A DNA stretch of 64,000 nt, from positions 1 through 64,000 of the forward strand of contig NW_026252157.1 in NCBI RefSeq assembly GCF_025399195.1, read 5' to 3'. This stretch comes from Umbelopsis ramanniana AG. Taxonomy: Eukaryota > Mucoromycota > Umbelopsidomycetes > Umbelopsidales > Umbelopsidaceae. The notes under the pieces were generated by a model. It worked only from the letters and a program-made list of their open reading frames with translations. It ran no database searches and had not been told where the DNA came from. A program made the position numbers and the translations under genes. Positions 24,478-35,871 of the stretch are shown piece after piece. Numbering within the stretch: position 1 is the first letter of the stretch; every line of letters begins with the position of its first letter.

Positions 24478-24792
24478 GCGTACAGTCACAACAAACACAT
24501 CACTACTCGAAATTAGAGCACATATATCATCATCAATCATAATAATAAATAGAAATTTCTCTTTTCCTTTCCTCAAGGAATATGAAAATGCTCTGGTGAA
24601 AGCACTACCTTGCATAAGAAGAATCTGTTAGTTCCCATCAGGTGTTCTTAGAAATAAATGACTACAAATGAGCAGACTATGACTGGATCCACAAGCGGGG
24701 ACTCAATGCCCTGAAAATTTCACAGTTTAACTCTGAGATTTTTTTTTTCGAATTCTGCTCAAAACTGTCCTCGAACGCGCAATGCTCGAGTA
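24478..24792. other. Intergenic spacer, no gene seen
   Basis: About 315 bp between the tandem plus-strand genes DDX24 and RFWD3. It is AT-rich with a T tract near 24742-24750. It presumably holds the DDX24 terminator and the RFWD3 promoter. Confidence 0.4.
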
Positions 24793-26895
24793 ATGGATGA
24801 ATATGAGAATCCCCACCTGATGTCAACCACTGAAAGCGGCACAACCTCAATTTCAACTATTATAGACATTAGCCGTGAATCGAATGCATCAAGTGAACCT
24901 CTAATTCAGGCAGCAACAGACCCCCCACATATTAGTCGCCCTGACCGAGAATTGGACGCCGATTTTCAATCAACTTCAAACTTGAAAGTCAAACGAAAAC
25001 GAGAACCTTCAGTACAAGAACCTGATTCTCAGGACGACTTGGTGTGTCAATGCCCGATTTGTTTCGAAAAATGGGGCAATACCGGATCACACAGGCTAAT
25101 ATCCATGAAATGCGGGCACCTTTTTGGTCAAAGGTATTTTCAAAATCGATGCAGTCAAAAACTTCACCTGTTCAAAGTTCTCAATCTTTACACTTGCAGC
25201 TGTATAGAAAAATGGATTGCAAGAGCGAGAAAAGACACCAAAGCCAAGTGTCCTCAGTGCAAGTATGCTTCCCTTCCTCTTACACCCTCGGCCCGAATGT
25301 TTGCAGATCACTTTCTAATCTTCCCTGCCTTCCTAGCGCTAACATTTCAAAGAGAGATATAAGGCCTATTTGGGCTAAACAAATCATCTCGGTAGACTCT
25401 TGCAAGATTGAACAAATGAAAACCGATTTTGAAGCATTACGACAGAGACACCAGGAACAGGAAATTGAGTTATCGAAATTACGCTTGGCATACCAAATGT
25501 GTAGGACTGAACTGATGCGTAAGGACGCTGAGATAAAGAGGTTTCAGCTGTTGGTTGGCAAGTATGTGTTATACTTGCCTATATCTTGAAATAGATAGCA
25601 TACTCACAAAGTGGTACCTAGTAATACTGCAGCTGTCGATATTGGAGTAAGAGCGACTGCCAGTCTGATCCATGGACTGGAATTCGATAAGAAACTCAAA
25701 TTCCACGAAACAGTACGTATTATAGATACTGAATAGGTTACAGGACGCAAATTAACAACTTTCGTTAGGCGAACATATGTCGAGTGATGGCATTTAATCC
25801 CGGTTACAACATGATAGTTGCAAGCAAGTCTACCCCTGCTGGTGTGCATGGCGTCCAAAAGATCAGCTTAGTGGATAACTTAAATTTAGAAACCGTCGTT
25901 AACCATTCTCGAGCGATAAGAGATATACAATGCTCGCCATCTGGACTCTGCCTTACAACCGCACTCGATAGCACGGCCAAAATCACCTCCTTAAAGGACA
26001 ATTGCGTTGTTCAAAGGTAAGACATAGAACCTAATCTCTAGTTGAGATTGTCGATCTCACCTTCTTCACTGTTATATAGTTATAATCTGACAGCCCCTGG
26101 TTGGTGCTGTAGCTGGGATGAAGTCGACGAGAATCGCCTATACTGTGGATTGATTGACGATTCCGTTATGGTTTTTGACGTCCGAAATACACGAGAGCAT
26201 ATATACCATTTGAAGAATCATGAACTCACCAAAAAGAAGCCCATACATTCCATTGTACACATGGGAGGACCGAAAAACAGCATACTGTGCGCGAATTTAG
26301 ATTGCTTGTACCAATGGGACCTCAGCGGTGATGCGCCTGTTTGTTCAGTCATTGAGGTGGACAGCCAAGGTAAGCTTGACTTTTTTAATCACTTTCCATG
26401 GCTCCTATCCTAACATTGGGGGTCTAGGATATCACCCATATTCAGTCTCATATGATAAGGCTTCCGCGACTATACTGGCTTCGTTTCGATCACAAACTTC
26501 TACCAAGCATATTCATGGATCGCTGGCCGAAAACATTTTAGAAGTTCAAAATGTATTCCATAACCCCCAAAAACAGACAGCGCTGGCACGGACGTGGCAT
26601 TTTTCGAAGCCCAGGGTTGCGCAATCAAATGATTCAGCAACTGAATATGTCATATGTGCTGGCGACGAAGTTGAAAAATCCGTACGTTGAGACGTTGCAT
26701 TTTACTGTATAGCACTCAAATTTCAGGGTAAACTAAATGTTGTTCAATTTGCAGCTTTGTCTATGGGATGATGTTTCTACTCGACGATGCATAGATATCG
26801 GCAGCAATGTCATGGACGTCAAAACTTCAGTCATCAATAACGAAGTATACCTTGCCACTCTCACAGGAAATGAAATGCATCTTTATCGAAGCTGA
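24793..26895 (+). CDS. RFWD3: RING-WD40 E3 ubiquitin ligase, RFWD3-like
   Basis: A multi-exon gene with ATG at 24793 and stop at 26893-26895. After a Ser/Thr-rich leader with basic KRKRE comes a RING: CPICFEKW, SHRLISMKCGHLFG, then (after an intron) SCIEKWIAR and CPQCK. A coiled-coil follows (MKTDFEALRQRHQEQEIELS), then WD40-like blades (VDIGVRATASLIHGLEF, SRAIRDIQCSPSGLCLTTAL, GWCCSWDEVDENRLYCGLID) to the end. RING, coiled coil and WD40 in this order is the RFWD3 layout. RFWD3 is known in animals and plants as the ligase acting on RPA during replication stress and interstrand crosslink repair (FANCW). It is convergent with Naa40, about 125 bp apart. Confidence 0.85.
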
Positions 26896-27021
26896 ACCTC
26901 CATGTTTCTATAACCCGGGGTTTTTTTGTCAAATAATCTATATTTTCATGAACCGAAATTCAATTGTATTATACAACCTCACTATCCTACATATAAACCT
27001 ACTATACCATTTTCTTCGCCT

Positions 27022-28120
27022 TCAGCCCAGTGCTTTACTCAAAATCTCATAGTCAAATTTGCGTGCCTGACGTGCACTGAGGCATTTTCCTGGTGATATC
27101 TCATCCAGCTCAAAGCTATAAGTTGGGAGCATTTAGAACACTTTGTACCGAAAGGTAAAACATCAACAAGGTGCCAAATATTCTTTGTACTTACGCAAGC
27201 TTTTTAGTGTAAAATTTGAACGCCCCTGTATTCACTGTATGCATTTATGTGAGCCAATCGTTCGTATTCAGATACATAGTGTTCCAGTATATCATACCTT
27301 TAAAGACAGTCAGCATAACCTTATCCATACTCCAGCGTTTGCCAATGTCCTCCAGCAGTTTGACGAGATATTCTCCCAGACCTCTGCCTCTTGCACTGTC
27401 TTCAATTTGTAACTCGTAGCTACATCGAATAACGGTCAATCAGCTCAAGTAGCGCGAGAGACATATACGGCGATGCAAATTACCAATATGCAACATCAGC
27501 CAGGACGTCGTCATCCATGGTCTCTTCCTGCACTATCTGAAATAAAAGATACCCGAAAAGACGTGTGGGATCTGTGCGAGATCTTGCAACAAGGTATCTT
27601 GCTTCCTTTGCAAACAGCTCCGACCTTTTCTCGTCCTCATTCCAGCCATCCTTTGAATTCTTGTACCTGGAATAGCCATTAAATTATGACTCCAATAGAA
27701 TTAAAGCTCAAGAATAGGAACCTACATCGTCAGCATATTAGCTTTGAACAGTGTGAGTGCCCATTCTCTCAAGTGCTCGGGAAAATCGTCAATATGGTAG
27801 TAGTCGATATCAACTTGCCAATCGTCCCTGTGGATCAAGTCAGCTGGCCATTCCAAGATACAGTCATAAAGGGAGCATTATACTTACTTTTCATATTGTA
27901 AGGGTAGCTGCAGACCGTCAACCAGGGACTTGATCTACACGATGTTGTCAGTTGAAGCATTTCGCAAAGTTTGAGTTGTAGCTTCTGAATGTACCTGATT
28001 CACAGCAGCGACTTTACTGATGCTGCCTTTCTGCTGTTATGGGCATTGGTTAGTGGAATGAGCAGAGTATTTTTGATCCTGCCACGAGCATGAACAGTCA
28101 TTTACCACTGAAATGGGCAT
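27022..28120 (-). CDS. NAA40: NatD-type histone N-alpha-acetyltransferase Naa40
   Basis: A multi-exon gene, ATG at 28120, stop at 27022-27024. The first exon encodes only MPISV before an intron. The next encode QKGSISKVAAVNQ, IKSLVDGLQLPLQYE and NDWQVDIDYYHIDDFPEHL. The GNAT core contains YELQIEDSARGRGLGEYL (acetyl-CoA-binding RGxGxG/A-like loop), then KVMLTVFK. The C-terminus reads RKFDYEILSKALG, matching the conserved DYEILS-type end of Naa40. Naa40 acetylates the N-termini of histones H4 and H2A (Ser-Gly-Arg-Gly) in the nucleus and cytoplasm. Inner exon borders were not all fixed. This is the second N-terminal acetyltransferase in the window, unlinked in origin to Naa20. Confidence 0.88.
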
Positions 28121-28130
28121 TAAAAGTATA

Positions 28131-28170
28131 GGTGTAGTAGGTGTAGTAGGGTTTTCAGGGTTTTCTATTT
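28131..28170 (-). promoter_or_regulatory. AACCCT-type repeats upstream of NAA40
   Basis: Directly upstream of the NAA40 ATG the minus strand reads GAAAACCCTGAAAACCCTAC followed by two copies of a TACTACACC unit. AAACCCTA is the telobox type of site bound by Myb/Tbf1-like factors in several eukaryotes, often at translation genes. The repeats are seen directly; the regulatory role is inferred. Confidence 0.4.
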
Positions 28171-28352
28171 TGAGCGAGGGAATTTTGGTTGACGCGTAAA
28201 ATATCTTTCATTGTCTGACTTACTACAAAAAATATAAGAGGCGACAAAAGATAAATTTATTCATATGGAAACAATACTTTAGACATTGAATGCCTACTAC
28301 TTTTGTGATTTGATGAGTTGAGTATGTTGCTTGGAGCTCATTGACTGCCCTA

Positions 28353-29822
28353 TTAATTGTGATCAGGGCTCGGTGTTCGAGGCCCACGAAAATTCCGTGG
28401 ATGATGTGGTGGACTTTTTGATCGTCGCGTTGCCATATCTTCCGATTTATGTACGGTTCTCGATTGAGAAAATCTCTTCATTCCATTACGACTGTGTCCC
28501 TCTTCTCCATAAGGGCGTGGTACAGGCCCATTGCGTTTAGCTGGTCCTCTCGGCGGCGGGGTTCGAGATCTGCAAAGGCGTTGCAAAGTTAATGCGAGGC
28601 AGAACACGACGTCTTTATTCCATTTGACTTGCCTTGTTCGAATTTCTCTTGATGTCCTCCGGTAATCCTGGAGTGATGAACTTCGTCCTGGGCGATTTTG
28701 GGTATGCTGATTGTTGAAGCGCGCACTGCTTCTGTTATCCTTGTATCTTGGACCATCAGGTATACCTACACAGAGATTGTTAGCCTCAGAAGAATGAGAA
28801 CGGAAAATGCTCGTAACTTGATCTTCATTCACTAACCCCTTTGATCTCTGTTCATGTTAAGATAAGTAGTAGACCTCGAACTCATGGGAAATTCCCTTGG
28901 AATGGGTCTGTCATATGCCGATAGGTTGTTGAATGAATGCCGGTTTGTATTAATGCGAGTAGAGTACTCTCTACCTAGGTGATGGTGATCCAAAAGATCT
29001 CCTGAAAGTGGACGCCGTATAGGGGGGCGCTCCACTCTCATTTCATCTGATCGATGTCTTGAGTGTAAACTAAAATTGGTTGTATTTGTATCACCTGTAT
29101 TACCTCTTGGTCGTTCTAAGCCGTGGGCGAGAGCCAAGCTGGCTGCAATGGCGCGATGTCTGCTGGTAGCACAAGGAAGAAAAATCCGGTGGATTTGGAA
29201 AAAATGGGTCAACGCAGGGATTCGTAGTATGAACAATACCCCAATGCAAGGTAAAGTGTTGCGATTCCGTCACCAACATCAATGAAGCTCCAATGAGTGG
29301 TTTGGGTTGCACTTTTGACCAAGACATGGGGACTGTGGAGTAGATCTTCTTACCTAGTGGGACATTCAATCGCAGTATGGCCAATACCGGTGCATACTTG
29401 GCATGTATGATTCAAAGGGATATCGTCGTGTGGTAGTATTTCGTCGTCTCTATCGGTGAAGCGAACCCTTATTGTCGCTCCTTTGAATAGCACTCCATCG
29501 CAACGATCTAAAACGGTGCGACAGTTTCGCTCGTCATGCATTTCCTGCAGCGAAGGAAATACTAGGTAAGTTGTCTGCGATTCTATTGAGTTGCTTTCGT
29601 CTAGCTTGCATCAATTCAGTCTCGATGAGGAATGGCAAGATTCAACCATTCTCACAATCTTTAAAGCTTCTCCACTCCGAGACCGCCGAAGTGGCGAAAA
29701 CTTACAACGTAGGCGTAACCATTTCTTTCTTCTATATATCTAATCCTCCCATATGGTTCGATCAAATTTTTCAAAGCGGGCGAATACGAGCGCGCGGGTA
29801 GGTTGTGGACGTATAGAGGCAT
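28353..29822 (-). CDS. SR-like splicing factor with RRM and CCHC zinc knuckle
   Basis: A multi-exon gene, likely ATG at 29822 (MPLYVHNLPARSYSP), stop at 28353-28355. Residues 1-75 form an RRM: LYVHNLP is the RNP2-like strand, then LIEPYGRIRYIE, NGYAYV (RNP1-like) and IRVRFT. Exon 1 joins at GAA ATG (29550), skipping an earlier TAG acceptor that would shift frame. A CCHC zinc knuckle follows (CQVCTGIGHTAIEC). The remainder is rich in Arg, Ser, His and Pro with RS-type pairs, ending RRSKSPP and RTPSPDHN. This is the architecture of RS-domain splicing regulators such as the plant RSZ proteins. The mRNA targets are unknown. Exon borders in the low-complexity tail are approximate. Confidence 0.75.
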
Positions 29823-30604
29823 GAGGCTGAAGAGAACATTGAGCATCAATGATCGATACCCTTTTTTAGCATTGGCGAGCGTTCTGAGAAACTTTAACTG
29901 TGACTTGTGACAAGATCATCTTCGAATACAACCATGATTTTCACTTCAGCTTCTTAACATCGCGCAGTAAATTTGCATTGTTCATCTAAATGTTAATTAT
30001 CTGCGTACTTCAATGGCTAAAACCCGGTTTATAGTAATCACGGGCCACTCTTTACCATTGTTTTGGGTACATTCCCGAAGGCAAAAACCTTGATTTATCC
30101 TTGTTTATCAGAATAAAGTATTTAGCCGTTGTCTGAGGTTTAAACCACTATCAAGGTACAAACACCTGGTACTCAACCACCGAGAATCTATTTATTCCTT
30201 ATTTTTTCCATACTGCCAATATCATCTATCTTTTCGAACGCCTTAAATAGTGGTGAACAAAAAACCTATTGCTCGGAAAAGGTCGATCAATGGTTCATCG
30301 GAAGGCCGAGCCATTTATGTGTAACGATGCATGTTGAGCACGCGCAGAAAATGCATGTTGGCTGATCACTGCAGCAACTCTCTACAATGACATTCATGCT
30401 AAGATTGTCATGCCATTTTTCTTCAAAGAAGAGAAAGATGTGAAGCAAACTATCCTAAGACGCGTTTCAAAGTGAAAGTAGACACGACATCCTTTGTATT
30501 AGCTCAGCTTATCTCAGCTTATTAGGAAGCCATGTTCTCGCTTTACAAAATAGTGGGTATTATATTGTCAGATGATATTATTGGGAAAAAGGGCATACAT
30601 AAGT
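29823..30604. other. Intergenic spacer, no gene seen
   Basis: About 780 bp between two leftward genes, covering the SR-like gene's promoter and the FHIP gene's 3' end. A perfect 10-bp direct repeat (CTCAGCTTAT twice) lies at about 30503-30522. I could not find a coding exon or RNA gene. Confidence 0.4.
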
Positions 30605-33600
30605 CTAAGTGTAAAGAATCTCATCGATTCCCATACTTCTGCGTACTTGAACTAGAGCAACAAGCTCTTTAATACATTCTTCTAAAATAACCACATTGTT
30701 CAGCAGCGTCGACAGCTTGATTTCAGTGGACTTGTCTTGCCTCTTTGGTTGTGATGGATTCCTTCCTTTAGGTGCAAATGTGTCTTCATCTTCATCATTC
30801 AGATTCAGAATGGTCTCACGAGGTTCTACCACGAAATTGGAAGGAAATAAAGGCTGGATACGAACGTCTGCCATTTTGCGCACATGTGCAACTAGAGCAT
30901 CCGACATCTCCGCATTTTGGTAAGCAGTATTATTACTATTGGGGATAGGGCTTGCTGGATTCTTGTTTGTCGCGTTCTTGGCAGCAGTACCTTGGCTGTT
31001 GGGTTGGGTATTTGAATTCACCTTGGATTTTGATGACTGCTTCTTGCTTCCAGCACCAACGCCAAAGAAGAGGCTCATAGTAGAGGAAGAAGTTTGCGAG
31101 ATTTCAGCTTGTTTCGCATTATCACTTGATGCTGATGGCGTCACGGAAAGGTTGGCAAATGCATCGCCAAAGAACAAGCCTTGTCTTCTGTCTTCCAAAT
31201 ACGTGTCAAATTGAGTTATTTCTGACCGATAGTAATCAACCTGTTGAGTTAAAGTACGAAGCAACGTGAAGATGGGTGGGAACGACCTAAAGTTGGTGGC
31301 TACAGTCATATTAACCGAATTTCTATCCATGCCAAAATCAATAGACCGATCATCACCCTCATCATCTTCATTGACTGGTGTTGGGTCTTTATCAAACTGC
31401 GCGTATATGTCGTTGACACGAATCTTGTTTCCTGGTCTGTTGGATTGTCTTTCTGTACTGGTCTGATCAGGGCCAAGGACAAGTACATCTCGTGCTCTAT
31501 CTTCTTCGTTAAATGCGAGCCACCCTTCTAAACTGCGGAATGGGCAGATCGCCAAGGCAGATATAACAGCTGTCAAGGCCAAATTGAGTTCTGAAGATTG
31601 GGCGAAGAAATGTGAGAGCAGCCCCAAAAGTATTTGCAACAAAGGATCTGTTTGCTTCAATCGGTGCTTGGGCATCGTGTACAGATGTTGGTGAGTGTAC
31701 TTGGCTGGGAATTTACCAGAGCTTGATTCCCTGCTTCTTGCTACCCTTTCATCGTACCTTTGACCATACTTCAAACTTCGTCGCTTCTCTAGCTTAGATT
31801 GCCTTTGGTGGTGGTTCCCTGCCATGTCCGAATCCATATTTGCGCCATTTTGATAACAGCAATCACTCAAAATGGTGGTCTCTACATCACTAAGATATGC
31901 TTCATAACCAAGTGAGAGAATATCTTGAGAGTGTTTGTAGTCGATAGTGCATATCAAAGAGAAAAACAGCTCAATTTCACGATTGTGGTGTGAAATGGTG
32001 GTCATGGTGGCTTTCTGCGCATTCAATTCACCATCTTCCAGTCTTTCTGTTTGCTCATTGAATTGCACAGTATGAGGAAAGCTAGTAGCAGTATCGTCCA
32101 GTTGTATCGACAAGAGACGCAAGGAGTATCGGCAGTGGTTTGATATCAAAGTTTTCAATAATTTGAGAGTGGCAATCACAGTTGGCTGAGAGCTTGATTT
32201 GAGGCGTGAAAAGATGAGATCTTTGAGAGTGAACCTTCCAAGGGCAGTGAAATAAGGAGAGCTCTTGACTTTGTCGCCTTCTATGCCAACATAAATGTCG
32301 GATGCTTGTTTGCCATCCGGTAACAAAGCAGGCTTCTCGACTTGTGGACTAGTGACTTTCAAATCTTCAGGATTATCATCCATAGCCATCAAGAACCCTA
32401 CAACAACATCTACTAGTTCGTCTTGTTGTAAGGTCTGCAGGATCATGTCGATGTAGCTAATGACAGCCACAGCTGAACCATCGGTATCAGAGCATTCCAA
32501 AATGGATGGGTATAAGATATTCTCCAGAAAAATAGATCGTATGTTTTGCAATAGAGAAACACAGATTTCCACACTGGGGCACCGGGTCAAGACGTCTTGA
32601 CAAAATTCCAACAATTTTAGGAAAGAATCCAATCGACTTCGGAAGTCAGATGAGTTGGAAGTTTCAACGTCAATGTCAAAAGGCATACCCATGGTATCTT
32701 GATCAGATGCCAGTAGGAAAGTAGTACTGTTATTGGACGCATCTGTTTCTTCTTGGACTACGAGTTTGCGGGGTAACTGAGAGTAAAGTGCACCAAGACC
32801 GGCCGCCATAATAGTAGCAAAATCCGACTCTAGAATGAAATCACCTAGTTGACCAGTAGCCATTTCCATTAGAAACAATAGGCCGGTTCGAGCGAAATCT
32901 CCTGATCGACCTTCTCGGTGTACAAACCGCAGTAGGTAGCTGAATAGAACAAATTCGTAATCTGGCTTCTTCTCTCCTTGGCCATGCCTTTGGAGATTCG
33001 TCAGCAGCGGATTGTCTGCGGATTGAGTTTGATCGGGCGTAGTTGGGTGCTGGGTTTTCTGAGGTGTCGTCAACCATTGACGATCATGAAAGAAGATGTT
33101 GAGTAGCGCAGGAAAGCCATGGATTTTGGAACAGATGATATACATAAGATCGACAAGATCTTCATCGTACTGATCGCTTTGTTGTTCATCCAAAACACAG
33201 AATCGAAGCAAGCGGATGGTAGGCTTATGTACAGCATGCTGTACAAGAAAGCGGTCATCTAAAAGATCGATCATACTGGCAACTGTTCGTATGGTTTCGC
33301 TGCGCATGCCAACAGGATAGTCTGCTTTTTCGGATACGTTGACGAGGAAGTGCAATATGCCGTTCTTTAAAAAGTACTCCATGCACACTCCAGTTGAGCT
33401 ATCCTCTTGTCTGGCTTCTTCATCCACAAGCAAATCTACCATTTGTCGTAAACGGCTCGGTATTTCGGTCTGCTGAACATGTAGATTGGGTTTCCTATCA
33501 TCGGCAGCATATATATTCTAATAAAGCGAACATTGGCATGCTTAGTAACAGATGTTCGGCTAAAGGAACGAGTCCGTTGCCAGGGACAATCTTACATGTA

Positions 33601-33700
33601 CATAGTTCCAGCATTTATGAAATTTGGCAAGCTGCATCGCCCCAGTAGGCTGAGCCTTTGGGGTGACGATGCGCTTTCTGAATTTTGAAAAGTAATCCAT
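30605..33700 (-). CDS. FHIP-family protein (FTS-Hook interacting, RAI16-like)
   Basis: Predicted complement(join(30605..33517,33596..33700)), 1005 aa. Exon 1 gives MDYFSKFRKRIVTPK and joins in frame at NYVH|NIYAADD. The N-terminal half has the RAI16-like helical repeats: GILHFLVNVSEKADYPVG, then LLNIFFHDRQ and FVLFSYLLRFVHREGRSGDF. In the middle is YFTALGRFTLKDLIFSRL followed by IATLKLLKTLISNHCRYSL, a strongly conserved FHIP block. The C-terminal third is low complexity (Ser, Asn, Gln) with a short conserved end. FHIP proteins are known to link Hook adaptors and early endosomes to dynein; in filamentous fungi they act in long-range endosome transport. Only 127 bp separate this start from the HSF stop upstream, including a 15-nt A tract. 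Confidence 0.88.
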
Positions 33701-33827
33701 CTGCGCGTCTCCAAGGACGAGCAGATCCTAGCAGAGATGTCAATAGCAAGTCCGCTTGCAACGAGTACTCCGTAATTTATGTATTTTTTAATTTTATTTT
33801 TTGTATGCAAAAAAAAAAAAAAAGAGT

Positions 33828-35710
33828 TCATTGATCCGCACTACCATTACCATAAGTATTAAGAAACTCATCCATATCCACATAATCCAAATCATCTACG
33901 TTTAAGTTATTGGGATCAAATCCGAGATGATTGGTTAGAGTGTCTATATCACTCTCCAATTTACCAATTTCTTGGTTAATTTCTTCCGCTGATCTGGTTG
34001 AATCGTTGACTTTCTGAGTGACACCGTCCAATGACGGTGTCTGAGACTGGAACGGGGTGATAGCGTTGCCATTGTAAAGAGGTGTGAGAAGATCATTTGC
34101 ATTAACACCACTCGATAAAGGAGGATAGCTTAAGGTGCTTGCAAGATTGGGGTCAAACTCAACCAACGACGTGGAGGGAGCTCCCGATGGTATACTGCTG
34201 CTGGGTGCCTGGTATGACTGGTACTTCAGATTATCCAGTAGCGTTGGGTTACTCATAGCAGCATTCAAAACCTGCTGAAGGTTCTGAAGTTGCTGAATGT
34301 TTCTGATGTTGTCCCAATTGATAATGTCTCGTTGCTTATTGGGGTTGGAGAGTGTATCTAGACAACAGCGATATTAGTCCTGAACGGGAAGTCATTGCAT
34401 AAGAGTCAAAAGGCAAAGCCGCTTACTTTGTATTTCAGCAAGTTGATCACTAGCTGTAACTGATCCTGGAGAATGCACCGATGGGCTGGTGGGCATTGGC
34501 GATGATTGCCGTATACTTTGACTGTTGGCCACACTGGCACTTTTAGACGTTTTCGATACTTTCCTGGGCAAATCTTGAGAATCTTTTTCAGGTAGAGTGG
34601 TGACCTTGGTCACGGACGGAGAACCACTTTTTTTGCTTGAAGGTGTTGGTATCTCTTCAATTTCTTCATATTCTTCATCATCGCTATCCTCTTCCCTAAT
34701 CTTGGCGCCAGAATCACTGTACTCAGTGTTGGTATCTCCAATTAGATATCGTCTCTTCTTCGGTATGATAGCTCTCTTTTTATCACCAGAAAATACGGAA
34801 GCCAGGAACCGGAGAATCTTATCTATCGTTTCCTGATGACGCTGATGCCTTTCTCTTGCAGCCAACGTCTCTTGCCACAAAACCTGGTTGTCTTGCTGAA
34901 TGTTCTTCAACTCCGAACTAATGTTCATTTGATGCTTCTTTATCGCCGTAATTTCGTCCAGAATGTGATTCAAATCAAGACCCGGCGCCTCCTTCTCTTC
35001 TTGATCTCTGCCTTTTTTCCTTGTTACTAGTAGCAACAAGTCGGGGTGGTTTTTCTGAAAGTGTGGATTGCTAAATTCCCACCATTCTGTGTCCGAGTCC
35101 GACTGCAGGACGCCTTGTTGCAGATGCGGTACTTTGTGAAATCCATACATATTGAGTTGGCGGACGAAAGATGAAAAGTTGTTATGCTTAAAAAATCGAG
35201 GAAGGACTTCTTTGGCAAGATCTTCGTGGCGTACCACGATGAACGATTTGCCGTCCTCTGACCACCGAATCAAATCGTTAGACGCTGGGTCTTGAACCAT
35301 GCTACAAGCCAAAAAAAATCAGAATCTATACAAATATCACTTTGCCACGTAAAACTCTGTTCTGCTTACTTGTACAACTTGTTCAGAAATGCAGGAACAT
35401 TGCGCTGGAAGCGCTGGCTCTGTAAAGTAGACATTATGGCTCTGGACGCCGACGAGTCTGGCTGGGACGGAGAAGGGATGGAAGTGTTGGATGGCATGGA
35501 ATTGCTGAGAGATGCAATATCAGAAGTAAAAGTAGGGCTTGAAAGGTTTTCGAGAATGGATTGAGGTGCAATGTTCGTTGAAGTTAATGAGGTGGCAAAA
35601 TCGTCATTGGGTGAGCTATTCGAGATTTCGTTTGCCTTTCTTTTATATGCAAGGGAAGGCATAGACGGATCTCCAGACGCTCCACTTGGAGAATTATGTC
35701 TGTCAGGCAT
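33828..35710 (-). CDS. HSF1: Heat shock transcription factor (HSF)
   Basis: Predicted complement(join(33828..34357,34427..35301,35370..35710)), 581 aa. A Ser-rich leader precedes the HSF DNA-binding domain at ~104-210: PAFLNKLYNMVQDP, DLIRWSEDGKSF, then LPRFFKHNNFSSFVRQLN (recognition helix) and MYGFHKV. An intron splits the first helix after KLY, a position common in HSF genes. A coiled-coil trimerisation region follows (ITAIKKHQMNISSELKNIQQ), then a basic patch (KKRAIIPKKRRYLI) and an acidic region (EEDSDDEEYEEIEEIP). The C-terminal part is rich in Ser, Pro, Asn and Gln, with an acidic hydrophobic end (VDDLDYVDMDEFLN) that looks like an activation domain. HSFs bind nGAAn repeats and drive chaperone genes. 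Confidence 0.96.
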
Positions 35711-35855
35711 AATGCTATTGATGAGAATGAGAAAACTTTGGTACACCAATCAAACGCCCCAGAGTACTGTTTTCCAAAGAAGTGTAAGGGAATTACGAAG
35801 AGTATGTCTGCCACGCACAAAAAAAAAAAAAAAAAAAATTGTCAATGAATTCCCG

Positions 35856-35871
35856 ATCACAATTTTGTGAT
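35856..35871. promoter_or_regulatory. Inverted repeat upstream of HSF
   Basis: The sequence ATCACAATTTTGTGAT is a 7-bp inverted repeat with a 2-bp centre, about 150 bp upstream of the HSF start codon. An A tract lies just 5' on the plus strand and an ACGTACGTCA element follows. It may be a dimeric factor site; no canonical heat shock element was found near it. Confidence 0.35.

Noticed and set aside
33810-33823. A tract between HSF and FHIP as evidence of a retroposed gene
   Set aside because: HSF has two introns and FHIP one, and there are no flanking duplications; simple A runs are common in this genome.
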